DNA of 64,000 nt from Triops longicaudatus (GCA_022885665.1 JAGQDJ010000077.1:806001-870000); one strand, 5' to 3'. Shown: positions 47,601-61,800, counted from the first letter of the stretch. Notes: a model not told the origin generated them from the sequence alone. Program-made: numbers and translations.

Positions 47601-49923
47601 AGGAGAAATAATTACAGAATAGCTATGATTTAAATGTCTGTTAGGTTATGCGGCTGTTAACTCGAGGTAATAAAGCCCGCACTGTCGAACCTACAGCAGC
47701 TAACCAGACATCATCGCGAAGCCACGCCCTATTGCTAATCACTGTAAAAATTGCTATTAAATTACCTGATGGCCGAAGTGCTAAGAAGATCGGTCGGTTG
47801 TACATGGTCGATTTGGCCGGTTCTGAGCGTGCGGCCCAAACAAAGGTGGGAACCATCGTTTGACAACCATTGATTTTATTTTGTGTACATTACAATTTTC
47901 ATGGTCGTTTCAATAATTCAGAATGAAGGGAAGCGGCTTAAAGAAGGCGCCCACATAAACAGATCCTTATTGGCCTTGGGCAACGTTATAAATGCGTTAG
48001 CAGGCGGCACAGTGAAATATGTAAATTTTCGGGACTCGAAATTGACTCGCTTGTTGCGCGAAGCCTTGACGGGCAACTGTCGCACAGTCATGATTGCGCA
48101 TGTGAGTCCCGCTGCTCTCCAACGTGAAGAAACGCGTAACACTTTAGTGTATGCAGATCGGGCGAAAAATATCACGGCCAAAGTATATAACAGTTTCTAG
48201 AGGAAAGTAGTCATACAAATAACCTTGATTTATGTTGACAGCCTGCAAAACCCAATGCATTGGATGTGACGTATCATGTAGTGCAGTACCAGACCATGAT
48301 CTCGGAGCTGAGACAAGAAATCAACCGCATGCAAGCTAAAATCGAAGACTCAGATGATGCCATTTCTGTATCGGAGCCTGTTATGGCTAATATGAGTGGA
48401 ATGAGAAATAGTGCTAGGAAACGTGCAGCTTTACAAGCAGCGCAGCAGGAAGAACTGAAAACACTGCGTCAACAGCTGATCGACGCGTTCCAAGAGCAAA
48501 TGAGGATTCGTCACGAATTGTTGGAAGTTGATGGTCATATTTTGAGTTTAGCTTTAGACATAGAATGCCAAAATGTTGCTTTGACGGAACTGGAGGGCAA
48601 AGCTGGGAAACGCGTTGCCAATCGCGTACGGAAAATGCGTTCACACGGAGAGCGAAGACCTTCTGACGCAGATGAGGATTCCGGTACTGAGAGAGACAGG
48701 GGTACGTTTTCTGAAGTGAATTCTTGCGGCAATGTGACTTAAATTTTGTTTGCGTTTGAGTAGAAGAAGACACGATGTATGAGGATTTGCAGCGTGCATG
48801 GGATTATTTGCTCTCTCTACGATCAGAGCAGCAGGAATTAATTTTGGAGCGTCGTGAACTGGAGCAAAGCTTGCAAGAAATACGCAAAAAGTCTTCACGC
48901 TTCGAAGAAGTACGCATACCTTGCAGGAAAATTCTTATCTATGTTTTTTATGGCTAGGATTTGCCGAGGCGAATGACGACAATAGAACAGCGTGAAGTTT
49001 TGAAGTTGTTGTGCAAAGTTCACGAACTGGAAATAGAAAAAATTGAGATGCAAACGGAAAGCCTTATTCAAGAGCATGAACTACGCAAGCGGGATTTACT
49101 TTTATTACGCTTTGATCGGCAAAAAACATTATCGGATGAGATTATCAAACGGCAAAAGTCATACATCGACTGTAAGATAAGCAGAATTATAACTGTAAAT
49201 TGTTTTAAGGCTGATAAATAACTTTCTTATTGTAGCGCTTATCAGGAATGACAGAAGAGGTATTGTTACTTTCCAGCTTTACAGGAGTTTTACGAAAATA
49301 TTGTTAATCTTAATCCAGGGACCCTAGCTGTGCCGCCTGAATTACGAGTACTTTACGCTGTCTACGAACAAAGTTGTATTATCCCACCAATTGAGCAGAA
49401 TCCGTACAATCTTATTGACTTACGACATTCTAAAGTAATAAATCCCCTTTTTTATGATGTAAGGGTTTTAATTGTAAATATTTTAGTCTTCCGGTTCTCG
49501 CCCTATCACGTCATCCGCTGGTTTAATAGAATCGCTGAACTTGCAAGGCGTGAACAAGTTGCCTCCCATTTCAAGATCAGGGTATGTGAAATACCCAAGT
49601 TGTGAACTTAATACGTCTATCTAGGAATATTCTCTATTTTCATATTAAGGTCCGTCCATTTGAAGACACCTACTTCACCGTCAGATTTGCTCTCATCTTT
49701 GGAAACTAGGTACTTTTTCCAATTTTATTACCGCGCAAGCTCGAAGACTTGGATACTTTAGAAGTACGTACATTTATTTTACAATTTTTCGTTTAGATCG
49801 GCTGGGAATCGTAAATACGGTAGCCTACCACCTTTACAGCCTTACAAGCCCACAAAATCCAGAGACGACGGATCTGGGGATCGTTCCAAACCCAAGGCCG
49901 TTGACCTGAAAAAGTACAGATAG
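44606..49923 (+). CDS. KIF19: KIF19-like kinesin-8 motor protein, 14 exons, 806 aa
   Basis: Exons: 44606-44764, 44876-44953, 45877-45987, 47088-47288, 47405-47554, 47645-47845, 47922-48182, 48242-48701, 48764-48909, 48958-49171, 49277-49434, 49487-49581, 49650-49709, 49797-49923. The motor domain (about residues 54-400) is N-terminal after a Ser/Pro-rich leader. It has P-loop GATGAGKT, switch I NQTSSRSH and switch II DLAGSER. KIF19 signatures include VEPTAANQTSSRSHA, KRLKEGAHINRSLLALGN and, after the motor, NALDVTYHVVQYQTMISEL. Coiled-coil segments follow (LRQEINRMQAKI; EQQELILERRELEQSL), then a short basic tail. Vertebrate KIF19 is a plus-end motor that depolymerises microtubules at cilia tips; that role is inferred here. 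The protein is shorter than human KIF19 (about 1000 aa) in the tail. Start: ATG at 44606; a GTG upstream is ignored. The related KIF18 branch was considered but fits less well. Confidence 0.9.
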
Positions 49924-50499
49924 CTCTCCTATTTGTAAATAAGATACGTTTTGCCAGTTTTCCTGTATATAACTTGATGTATGCCTCACGGCTTTACAGC
50001 TGATAAAACAATGAGCTTATGGAATGCCTCTGTATACTAATTACAATACTTCGTTATTGATTGTTGTATGCTTCAGTCGGAGAGGGAGTTTGAAAGTCGA
50101 CGCTTATAATCCAACGACAATCAGACCTGGGATTCTCAAGAAATTCACTACGAATCCGGCCCGGTCTTATTAACATATCAGGTTTGATTTTTGTATAGAT
50201 TTGCCGTTTGCTGAGTTGTTGAATTTGGGTTGCGGTGCTACTTGCCTAAAATTTTGGCATTTTTTGCGGTAAATGTATTAATACGAGTGTGCTTTACGGC
50301 GTGTGATTGTTATGGAGTAAGCTCAAGTAAAATCGAAATCTTTTACCTGCTATGCTTTCTCCAGATTCAGACAACTTACCATGCAGTGGTTTGCAGAAGT
50401 TAACCTTTCATCTGTACCTAACATTTATTAATCTTTTCGGTTCTGTAAATTGTTCTGAAGTGCCATTGAATTTGCGGAACATAATTACAGGTTGGAATC

Positions 50500-50505
50500 A
50501 ATAAA
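50500..50505 (+). terminator. Poly(A) signal of the KIF19-like gene
   Basis: AATAAA about 575 bp after the stop at 49921-49923, followed by a T-rich tract (50518-50551) of the kind found downstream of cleavage sites. Confidence 0.55.
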
Positions 50506-50517
50506 GACATGTTCGTT

Positions 50518-50551
50518 ATTTTTTTTTTATTTTTTTTTATTTTTTTTTTTA
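50518..50551. repeat. Poly-T low-complexity tract
   Basis: Thirty-odd T residues with two interspersed A residues, just after the KIF19 poly(A) signal. It could act as a downstream U-rich element or be simple slippage. Confidence 0.7.
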
Positions 50552-51755
50552 GCTAGCATCCACTACTCACGCTTACACAGGGCGAAAAATAAAAAAAAAT
50601 CTTTGCTAATTTAAAGCTTGTGGAAACTCCATTAAACTTTCTTTTTTAAAAATATAATAAGTAATTTTTGTCTAGTTTGACATGCACCTTGATGCTAATA
50701 ACTTTAATGAGACTTCGAACGCTACGGTTGAAAAACTTCTGAAATCCTTTATTTCTCACGTGCTATCTGTTGCGACTTTACAGCGTTGGAATGTGAATTA
50801 ACTATCCTATTTTGAATTAATTACCGGAGATGTAAACGTGAGTCGGAATTATCTGTTTCAACTTGGCCTTGTTTCCTTTTTGCGCCTTGAAAACCGACTT
50901 TGGTTCAGTACCTTAGCATATTTTTACATTGTACTTAAAAGCAAACATAGTTCTGGTCGAAACAATGAGAACTATATAACATTCTTGTGTGCATACGTTG
51001 AGATCAATGCTATGGTGAACGACCGTCGTACTGTATCTGAATTTGCAAGCGCATTGTACTAAAATAAAAAATATAAAAACATAAAAAAAAATCATATACA
51101 TTACAAATATTCTTACCGCAACTAGTAAATCGTCATGACTTGGTAGCTCTGCGATTATAAGGAAACGATTGAATGTTATCAGTGTCAGAAACCTGGTCTA
51201 AAAGGAATCCACTTGTTGTGATCTATCTGGCACATTAATGAATCTCAAATGATTTAATTAAACTCATAAATGTCGTTTGCCTGTTTTTCTCCTTCCTTTT
51301 GAAGAAGACCTCACATTTCGAATAGTCTATGAATGCTGTCAAAAATACATTGAAAATTATGGAACTCGGGACAATTTAATGAAAATTCATCGATTTGTTT
51401 GTTTACCAGAAACGCATTAGGAAGGAAACTGCGTTTCTTCAACACCTCAAAGGGTCACAATTTTTCTTCGTTCTTCTAGCATACACGATTAACAGAAATT
51501 TGCTGTCTATTGTGGTTTAACTTAGCGTGAGTGAAAGTACTTCACCTTCACATACCATGTGCCGAATAAACAAAGAGCCTAATATTCGGTTTCTCAATTC
51601 TTGACGGGCTAAGGGAAGCATTTACATGATGTACGTGCCCGGAAATTTTGATCTGTCCTTAAAGGCCAAGTGCAAAGCGGAGATTCAGTTTAGTTGTCCA
51701 TGGATCAAATCACCGACGCAACCTACATACTACGGTGAAAGATAACAAGATCGAG

Positions 51756-54700
51756 ATGGAGAAAGATCCGAATTTTGGTGCACAGGTAAAGCAATCCGCA
51801 GTCAAACGACTGCCAGTACGCTTTTGAGGTGAACTTTCAAAAAATGTTATTGATCTTGATCGCTACTTTCACTAGGTTGACTTGGGAATCGTCAATGTCG
51901 CTTTCGAGTCCGATTCCCATTTGGACAACGAGAAAAGTTCACCTGGAAGTACTACCAATGTCGTGTACAACGAAAATACGCCCCCGCCACCGTACCCTGG
52001 AAAGAAAGTGCTCGAAAAAGATGCTGCATCTCTTAGTAAAGCTGTTGAAGCAGGAGAAAGCGAACCTGATGTTGCAGAACGAGCCACATGGACAAATCCA
52101 GTCGAATTTCTTATGTCCTGCATTTCTATGTCGGTTGGATTAGGCAACATTTGGCGATTTCCTTTCACTGCGTACGAAAATGGTGGTGGAGCATTTCTTA
52201 TCCCGTACATTATCGTTTTGCTCTTTATCGGCAAACCTTTGTACTTCCTCGAAATGTCGCTAGGGCAGTTTTCAAGCTACGGACCGGTGAGAATCTGGCA
52301 AATGATTCCTCTTTTCAAAGGTTTGTAAAAATTCTCACTTTTACTTGATTATTTTCGATTATTTAAAATATTTGAGTATTTGCGATTATTTCTTGCATTT
52401 TTTTACTTTATTTTAAACTTTCTATTATTTTAGTTTTAGTTATTTATTTTATTTTAATTTGACTTTGTAGTAAGTTTTTATAGTGTGTGGCAGCCTAGTT
52501 CTCAATTTACTCGTTCAAAAGGTGTGGGGGTTGGACAAGTGATGGCGACCTGGTACATCGTGACGTATTACTGTTGCCTAATGGCAATTACGACTTTCTA
52601 TTTCTTCGCATCGTTCCAAGCTGAGCTGCCTTGGGCAAAATGTGACCCCGAATGGGCTACCGGAAATTGCTTCTCTGGTTTGCACAACGAAACTTCCGAG
52701 TTGGAGTTTGATATAAGCCATATGGCTAATTTGACATCGTCTTCCGAAGAATATTTCGAGTAATTTATGCTCGCACGTTTTTGCCGTATTGCAAGCTTAA
52801 TTTTCGTTCACAGACGCAATGTTTTACAAAAACTGCCAGATATTGACAGTGGAATTGGGACACCGGAATGGCGTCTCACTTTGTGCCTCCTCTTTTCGTG
52901 GATCTGTATCTTCCTGACGTTAATCAAAGGCGTAGCTTCCTCCGGGAAAGTCGCGTACTTCACGGCTATATTTCCGTACGTAGTACTCATTACGCTCTTA
53001 ATCCGTGGAGTCACACTGGATGGTGCGCTAGACGGAATTCTTTTCTTTATCACACCTCAGTGGAATAAACTGTTGAACATTAAGGTAAGTGAATTGCTAG
53101 AAAATGTGGAAAATTTGTGGAAAATTGGGGCGAAAATTAGTTTCAACTTTCACTGGTAAAACGATCCGTATCTTGTAGTCTGTTACGTTAACTACAGAGG
53201 TATCCTAGCAAGTAAACGTGCTATTGTCTATTGTGAAAAAGTAAGAGGGAAACTGTTACCAAAAATTAGATGTTCATCTCGTGTCCTAATTGTACTACTA
53301 GAAGGACACATTGGACAAGGGGCTCTTCCAATAACTTAGTAACCATTTTTTATTATTTGATAGTTTACCTGAGGTATGCGAGTTTATTAAAAATATCAAG
53401 CTAAAGAATTGTACCCTAACTTGTAATATTTACTACAGTAATAAGTTGTACTACATGCAATCGTTCGGTTGCCGAAAATAATTTACCAATTTCTTCCGTA
53501 GGTTTGGTATGCTGCTGTTACTCAGTGTTTCTTCTCGCTTTCGGTTTGTTTCGGATCTGTTATCATGATGGCCAGTTATAACGGCTTTCGCCATCCTATC
53601 TACCGTGACAGCATGATCATTTCTTTCATGGATACCTTTACCAGCATTCTGGCTGGAGCTTCTATATTTGCAATTCTAGGTTGCATTCTAATCAAATTCC
53701 ATACTTTACGTAGCACTAACAAAAGCTTTGTGCGTCTAGGTAATTTGGCACACGAATCGGGAAAGGATATTGAGGAAGTAGTCAAAAGTGGGACTGGCTT
53801 AGCATTTGTATCGTATCCGGATGCCGTCTCGAAATTCGTCGTCCCTCAAGTAATTCTGAAATAAAAACGCAGATAAATTGATAAAATGTGTATTATCCTA
53901 TAGTTGTTCTCCGTACTGTTTTTCTTGATGTTGTTCACGTTAGGAATCGGCAGTGCTACGGCGCTTACTGGTGCCGTAATTACAGTTCTTTGTGATGAAT
54001 TCCCACATTGGGTGCGATGGAAGGTCACCGCTATTGTTAGCTGTTGCGGTTTCTTTCTTGGGCTACTTTATGTCACTCCGGTACACTCAACGTTCGTAAT
54101 ATAAAGAATGGTGGCTAACAAATTTTGTCAATTTAGGGTGGCCAGTATATGCTGGATCTCGTTGACTACTTTGGAGGCGGCTTTATTATCTTTGTTTTAG
54201 CCATTTTTGAAGTAATGGCTATTTCCTGGATTTATGGTACTATTACTATTATTTTCGTTATTGTTTTGTTTGGGTTGGGTGTTTGAGGTCCCGGTTTACA
54301 TAAACATATGGGAGAATAACGTGAGAATTTTCAGACAACATGCTTGAAAAATGGTTAAGAAATTAAAGAAACTCTTGTGACAGTAATGTTGGTGTTGTAA
54401 ATATAGAGTGCACAAGTTTCAGTTTTTCTTCAAAAAAATTTAATTAAATTTGAAAATTACGGTTGAATTTTGTCACGTTTCTTTATTCGGGAAAATGACA
54501 AACTGGTGCACTATGCCTGATTATTTTTAATTTTAAAGGTATAGAGAAAAACGAAATCGATCAGGTACTTTTTAGTACAGTGTCTGGAAATGTAAGGTTT
54601 TCAATAACAATATTGGGATGTGCCTCTGCCCAGAGCTTCTCTTTGACTTCAACCTCTGCTGTTAGTTACACGAAGAGACCTGCCCTCCCCAAAGGAAACG

Positions 54701-55422
54701 GTGTCTCTATCTTTATTTTTTTTTTAGATATTGAAAGTTGTGTATACCGGGGCCTTAAATGAATTTAAAGTGAAGTGCGAACGAACAAAACTAATTTGTT
54801 TTTGTTATCTAAGGCATAAAAAATATCCTGAAAGATATCGAATTTATGACTGGGAAAAGACTGGGAATCTACTGGTCCTTTTCATGGGGAATTCTTATCC
54901 CAGTATCGTTGTTAGTTATGTTCGTCTACTCGGTTATTTTGTACGAACCGCTGAAAGCCAATGGAAAATATTTTCCCGCTTCCGCAACAAGTACGTCTAA
55001 TTTTAAGAATCCTTCACGGTGGCTTAAGACGAAACTGCGTTCCCTTTTTTACAGTTTCCGGTTGGATCCTGACGTTGATTACAGTTGTCCAAGTACCGAT
55101 ATGGGGCTACATTGCTATACGGAAACAAAAACAAGGAGATACCTTTTGGCAAGTAAGGAAAAGCTAACTGGACACGCTAGTCTAAGCACGATACGATGAG
55201 TTATTGCAACAATTTGCAACGGTGTGTTCCCAGAAATTCCGAGCTTGTTTACAATTCACGGACAAATGGGGCCCTAAGAATCCCAAGTTACGTCGAGAAT
55301 GGCTGGCCTTTCGCGAGCAAGAAACAGCTCCGTCTTGGTTGGACAAACAGTGGCGCCGCCTATGCAAGAAGGAATCTCACACTCTCAACCATAGCCTGCC
55401 TGACACCAAATGCAGGAAATAA
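51756..55422 (+). CDS. SLC6-family nutrient amino acid transporter (NAT) A, 11 exons, 670 aa
   Basis: Exons: 51756-51785, 51876-52320, 52522-52759, 52814-53084, 53502-53679, 53740-53849, 53904-54080, 54137-54236, 54814-54990, 55055-55152, 55234-55422. This is a plasma-membrane Na+-coupled symporter with the 12-helix LeuT fold. TM1 reads NPVEFLMSCISMSVGLGNIWRFPF; Gly replaces the Asp that monoamine transporters use to bind the amine group, so amino acids are the likely substrates. Other NAT-type signatures are FIGKPLYFLEMSLGQFSSYG, EWRLTLCLLFSWICIF and ASSGKVAYFTAIFPYV. A glycosylatable loop (HNET, NLTSS) lies between TM3 and TM4. Intron 53680-53739 is 60 nt, in frame and free of stops; the paralogue downstream lacks these 20 residues, which supports removal. 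Orthology to a specific insect NAT cannot be set. Confidence 0.9.
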
Positions 55423-55883
55423 ATTCAGTGCTACATTTGATCCAACGAAAGCTTGTATACTACATCGTTTGTTAAGGATCGTAATGGTACTTAAAAGAAG
55501 ACGATTCATAAACCATGAAAATATATTGGGATTTTTTTGTAGCGCCAAAAACGTCACCGCAATAGAAAGGAAATTTAATATTCTGTTATTGCTTGATTAT
55601 CGCACGTGCCAAAATAAAGAAGTCATTCGAGATCCTTATTGAGCTCCTTCACTTTACGGGTTTGACTGTGATGCAACCCATTGTGGTAGTCACACCAATT
55701 AACCGCGATAATGTGGCTTTTGTTACATGCCGTGCTGGATAAAGCCATCTTGGGAAGTTTGGGAATTCAACGGGGATTTAAATTGTCCAACGGCGTCCAA
55801 CACGGTGTTTCCTGTTTCCCAAAGGTTCTTGTAATACTCGCATAATACTCGAGTGTTATTTTGTCATGTAGTATATCTTCAAG

Positions 55884-55889
55884 AATAAA
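55884..55889 (+). terminator. Poly(A) signal of transporter A
   Basis: AATAAA about 460 bp after the stop codon. Another AATAAA lies nearer, at about 55614. Confidence 0.45.
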
Positions 55890-57463
55890 GCAACTTAGCA
55901 AGCTTAGATAATAAATTTAGGCGCACGCAGTTATCACGGGAACAGATGATCCCTTCACGCTTTTACCGTATGGACCACAAAATATCACGATTCGCTTACT
56001 AGGTGTGTGAGATTAAACGGGTTTTGTTAATTTTGGATCACTTTTAATAACTAACTTACCCAATGTTTCTGCGCATCGCGACATAAAATTAACCCAAAGC
56101 AGTGCGCGGAAAGTTTTAACATGGAAAAGCCACAGCGTCAGATGATCCTTTTACGAAGGTCCAAACCAATGATTCAACGAACAATCCTCAGATAACCGCA
56201 AACCGCATCCTATATGTTTTTTTAAGAATCCTTAACAAAAGTATTTCATTACATTAAAGAATGTTTCGCTTAATATGTAGAGATTCCTTTTTGGCTTACA
56301 ATATTACACCCTATATATTTGGTATACTCCTTTAACATCGGAAGATCTTGCTTAACATACGTGTAAATTTTTGAAAGAAACTTTACTATGCATAGGAAAG
56401 TCGAAGGAATCCCCTGCAGCAAATTCTAGAAGCCGTGAAAAGACAACACCCACTAAATCTGGAATTTGCAAAAAATCTTTTCGACACTGAGCTTAAGATT
56501 TTTGCTTATGTGCTACATTGTAATCAACCTTGAATAATCTTCTTGGGATCCTTGCATTTTATTCGTTATTCCTTTCTGCCATAAATACCAATAATCCCCG
56601 TACAACTGCGAGCGCATAAGCTTTACCAGCAAAACAACAAAGCACTAACGTGCCCTCTTGAGGCTAACTCATTAGACATTGAAGAAAATAGTATTTCTAG
56701 CTAGAATTGTCTAACAAACTAGTATCTCTAAAAAAACTCTATCAATTTGAAGCAGTTTCTTATCTTCTACATCAACATTTGTTCCATATAACGTTTCATG
56801 ATTTATGTGTGGAATAAAAATTTTGAGGATTACCGGAATAGTAAGGCATGACCTTAAACTACTGTGAGAGTAATAAAAGGAAAATAGTAAAAAAATTGCA
56901 GCACGTGTTGATAAGCAGCACGAACGAAAATGGATTATCCAGGAAAATTGCATACACACACTAATCCTGGGCCTCAAACAGGGAACTGCAGCTTTAAACA
57001 GTTCCGCGTCTAAAACTTGTTCTCTAAGACCCGCTTTAGGAAAGTTCTGCGTTTGGTTTCCTAGGAATTCAAGATCTTGGGGTGACGAGAATGTCACCCG
57101 TCAATTCATGTGCCAATGGACTGTGCGGCGGCCGGAAGCTCGAGTTTCCGTTTTCTTCTTTCATGGAATTGGCTAACGTCGCTTAATCGTTCTAGCCTTG
57201 AATTGTGTCCAAAACGGCAATGGGTCCTCGTTCGGGTATTTTTCTTTCAAGATATGAGTTTACGACGCATTGATGCGATGTCCGCCTGAGTACCTTGGTT
57301 TAGGGGGACGTCCCCTTTTTTTTTTCCTTAAAATTTCCCTGTTCTCCAGCACGACATTCTTTGTTTGTTGTAATTTTCGTTTCATAAGGCAATTATTTTC
57401 CTTGACGTCATAAATTACGGGGCACTCTTACGTTCACATGAAAGTCGTTTTGACCAAGACAGC

Positions 57464-57503
57464 AAAAAAAAAATAAATAAATAAATAAATAAAAAAATAA
57501 AAA
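57464..57503. repeat. AAAT tetranucleotide microsatellite
   Basis: A poly-A lead-in is followed by several AAAT units. Likely length-variable; no function suggested. Confidence 0.85.
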
Positions 57504-58873
57504 CGATGCTGTACACAAATGTTACTGACCTGCTCTAATGTAGATCACGTGATCTTCTATAAAGCATTTTGTTATGGAATTTTTTTGGGTGGATCATTTC
57601 CTTTCTATGTACTTAGAATTGTACTTCACGTGTTACGGACTTGTATTTACTACTTGTCAAGCTGCCTACAAATATTAAAGGCAAGCCAGTGTCACCAGTG
57701 AGACTTGTTTCAAGGCACGAATGTCGTCATGGTCAGTCTTGCTTACCAGTTCTTCGAAGTGTAATTTTAAAAGTTTCCTTCTTCAACCATTTGACGTCAT
57801 ACACCTACGACTATCCAAAAAAGAACATGGTAAAACAACACTCGATGCCCAATGGCACTCCTTGTGAAAGAAACTCAACCACCAATATGCTGGCGCTAGC
57901 CATATTCGCTAGAAGCTACAAGACGCGCGAGCAAGCGAGCTTGGGTTGTCACCTACCGCTGAGTTAGGGCTGTTAAAAAACTGAACCTCAAAATTCCCAG
58001 GGCCTTCGGGTCATTTCTGACCTCCTTTTCCAGTGCAGTTAAGAATAAACCGTGCAAGAAAGTTTTGATAATAAACGATGCATAATGAGATTTTTTTAAA
58101 TAGAACATTCTTATGTTCAATTACGCTGAATACTAGGGCAATCCTATCGCTTCTAGCAAGAATATATAAAATGTACTTCAGTAGTACTATTAGTGTAATG
58201 AAAGACGGCACCATAATACTATTAGGAGAAATACTACAATAACACGAAAGAGAGAACACGCACAAAGTGCAATTTCATTCTTGGTGGAGCGTGTCTTGAG
58301 AACCACCTTTTCGAACTGAAGAAAGCTGAACAGCCAAGCATCTTAAGCAAAGAAGACAGGTTTTTAGGCTCCTCCTTAGGCACCCGAGTAGGTTTTTCAA
58401 ATGCTGCTATGAATCTACCAACTTTAGACTTGCTTGCCCTGCACCTCTTCTGCACAATCTAATATAAAGGCAGGTGAGAGCGGTGTGCATCAGGCCAGTA
58501 ACGAAGGAACACTTGCTGTGTCAACATTACGATAAATGTCCCATTTCGCTAGCTGGCCTCATTTCACTTCAGTAAATGCTCATCTGTTGCCATTGCAATT
58601 ACAATCAGTTCAAACGTTTGACGGTGAAGCCACTTTGTGTAAGCCAGTTGTAAGTTTCAATTGCCCTAACCTGGAACATACGTAAAAAAAAAAAGGAAAT
58701 CCGTTCGCTTTGTATTACGGAAAAGCACCGCACAAGTTTCTTCACCGCTGTGGCTGCTTTTTCGTGGCTTACCCGTGACGTGGGCATTGAAAACCAAGAC
58801 CAATATATATTTGTCCAACAAATCGGAAGCAGTCATAACTCATTGTGAAGTGAACGTTCGATAACCAACGAAA

Positions 58874-61800
58874 ATGAAGTTGAAAGAATCGCCTTCGGCA
58901 GGCTCCCTGGTAAGCTCATACAGCTTTCGCTAACTATACTAACTACTTAAGAAAAATATAGTGCATACTCAGACATGTGTTAAATGTTATGTCATATAGC
59001 GGGTTGACTACAATCCACGTGAATGCCAACGGTTGACTTTTCTTGGACACATGTCAAGAGTGTAACGAAAACGTAAAGCACTTCAAGTTTCCTCTTCCCT
59101 GACTTACTACAAAATTGTCATCTTAGTTAATATGCTGCCCTTGAAGCACTGGTTCGTAAACAAGTGTGGACTTTTCCGAGCACAACTTCCTTTCTTTCCC
59201 CCTCGTTTTCAAAATATAGTTCCCAGGAAAAAAGTTCGCTAGTCACCAATTCACCTCCTACGGTGACAGTTTCGGTCATGCAAGCTTCTGTATACAACCC
59301 TGTACAGCCCAATTTTGTGGTATTAAACTAACTGATAACCTTGTGCTTCTTCGTCGAAATGGAACGTTTACCTTGGCCTGCTAATAGCAACCTGTTTCGC
59401 CTTATGCCCCTTGTGTGTCTTTTTTACGTTTTTAACTTTCTTCGAGCATGTGAGCTAAAATCAGTGTTCCGAGTTAGAAAATTTAAAGTGCTGTTAACTT
59501 TTTACCGCCCAATATTGGGCGCACTTTCACATTTACGGTGGATACCCACAATGGGTCCGCTTGAAAAGGGTTTCTTTTGTAAAGGAAACGAACCCTACAG
59601 GGTATTTTCGTTACGCAAGTGTCGGTATGCGGATACAAACTCCAAGACATTTGTTTTACGCTTTCTTCACGTCTAATAATGCACCTGGAATTAAACTAAT
59701 ATTAGAAGACCTAGTCCCGTTTCCCTTTGTAATCTATTTATTCATTACAAAGGGATTGCGTGCAAATACTTAAGCATTTTCGCTGGTATTATGTGATATA
59801 ATGACTCTTATCTCAACTTCTTGCACAGGAAATGGGAGAAGCCAACGCGGGATTTGAAAGCGAAGGCATTCCAACAGGAAAATTCAACAACAATGGCTTG
59901 CCAGCGTCGTACGGCTCAGTTAAAGTAGCGGTAAGTTTCCAAATCCGTTCCTTCTGGGTTTTTACTGCCTTTAAATATTTTATTTACTTATCTGCCTTTT
60001 CTGTATCTGTAAAAATAAAGGCCCAGCCCGAAGATACTGAAATCGGTGAAAAAGCCGCAGCACCTACCCGAGACCAATGGGGAAATCCCATCGAGTTTTT
60101 ACTGTCTTGCATTGCCATGTCCGTGGGTCTTGGAAATGTGTGGCGTTTCCCCTTCACGGCGTACAGCAATGGAGGCGGTGCATTTCTCATTCCATACCTT
60201 GTCGTCCTGCTCATGATAGGAAAACCCTTATATTTTTTGGAAATGGCACTTGGCCAATTTTCAAGTTTTGGTTCAGTCAAAGTCTGGAACGTCGTTCCTA
60301 TTGTCAAAGGTAGACGTGTGTACGAATTATTCATTGGCAGAAGTTCTAAACAGATGTATTTTTCGTACAAATTGTAGGAGTGGGATATGGCCAAGCATTA
60401 GCTACTTGGTTCGTCGTCACGTATTATTGTGTTCTGATGGCACTGACCGTCTATTATTTTTTCGCCTCGTTTGCAACGACCTTGCCCTGGACTGTCTGCA
60501 ATCCAGAATGGGAATTAAAAAATTTATCTTGTTATACTACACTCAGCAATGGCACCATTGTTGGTGATCCCCATGGGCAGTCTGCCTCAGAATTATTTTT
60601 CAAGTAAGACTACTAAACAAAAATACGCATATTATTACATAGGAACTTTTATTCTACTTATTTTGCTTTTTTACTTATTTATTTTATTTTTAATTGACAG
60701 CGTTGAAGTGCTCAACAAGGCGGATAACATTGACTTCGGAATTGGCAGTCCAGAGTGGAAATTGACCTTGTGTCTTCTCTTTTCTTGGATTTGCATTTTC
60801 TTAATTTTAATGAAAGGTGTGTCCTCATCCGGCAAAGCGGCCTATTTTACCGCACTTTTCCCTTACGTTGTCCTCTTTATCTTGCTCATCCGTGGCGTGA
60901 CACTGGAAGGCGCTTCGCAAGGTATTTTGTACTTTGTCACGCCCCAGTGGGATCAACTGCTCAATCCGAACGTGAGTGTCAACCTTATGTCATACTGTTT
61001 ACATAATATGTGACACAATGATTTTTTTGAATGGCAGGTGTGGTTTGCTGCCGTTACGCAGTGCTTCTTCTCTTTATCGGTGAGCTTTGGACCGATCATC
61101 ATGTACTCAAGCTATAATCCATTCAAGCACAGGATTTACCGGTACGCATTCTTGGCATTCCATCAGCTCATTTTTACGCTCTTTAATTGGTTTCCTGCGT
61201 GCCTTACAGGGATGCCATGATCATCAGTTTTGCCGACACCGCCACGTCACTGCTGGCTTCTTTTACCGTTTTTTCGATTTTAGGCAACTTGGCGCATACC
61301 TCGGGCAAGAACATGACTGATGTCGTTTCAGGTAAATCTTTTTTTTTCTTTTTTTTTGTATCCATTTCGAAATTTCTTTTTATGTAACTATATGGTGTTT
61401 TTCTACGTTTTCGTCCCTTAGCTGGAACTGGTTTGGCTTTTGTGTCATATCCCGAAGCGATTTCCAAATTTGACGTGGTCCCACAGGTAAATAACGAAAA
61501 AAAATCTGAAGGTCAGAATAGTCTAATTAACAGATCCAATAGCTTTTTGCAGTACTTTTCTTCTTGATGTTATTCACCTTGGGAGTTGGCTCAGCCGTCT
61601 CGCTGACGGGCTGTATTATCACCATCATCTGCGATCAGTTTCCTCATTGGAAGCGCTGGATTGTTACCGCTGTCGTATGTTCGGCTGGATTCCTACTGGG
61701 ACTTGTATACGTTACTCCGGTACAGTTTTTATACACAACCCTATTATTTGTTATGTTGAAAACTATATTTGTTATAAAATTATATTTATTACTTTCATAC

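Larger units (their letters stand above)
49924..51755. other. Spacer between KIF19 and the first amino acid transporter
   Basis: The KIF19 3' UTR occupies the first about 600 bp. The rest is AT-rich with no recognisable coding sequence; the transporter promoter presumably lies at its right end. Confidence 0.45.
55423..58873. other. Spacer between the tandem transporters
   Basis: About 3.45 kb with the 3' UTR of transporter A (AATAAA at 55884-55889), an AAAT simple repeat (57464-57503) and short open frames. The longest of these (57097-56711, minus, 128 codons) has no recognisable motif. No transporter remnant was found. Confidence 0.45.

Noticed and set aside
49234..49276. Earlier acceptor for KIF19 exon 11 at about 49235
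   Set aside because: It gives a frame that stops before the conserved VPPELRVLYAVYEQ segment; the acceptor at 49276 joins in frame.
56711..57097. Minus-strand open frame of 128 codons between the transporters
   Set aside because: Unrecognised and without conserved motifs or clear exon borders; kept out as probably spurious.
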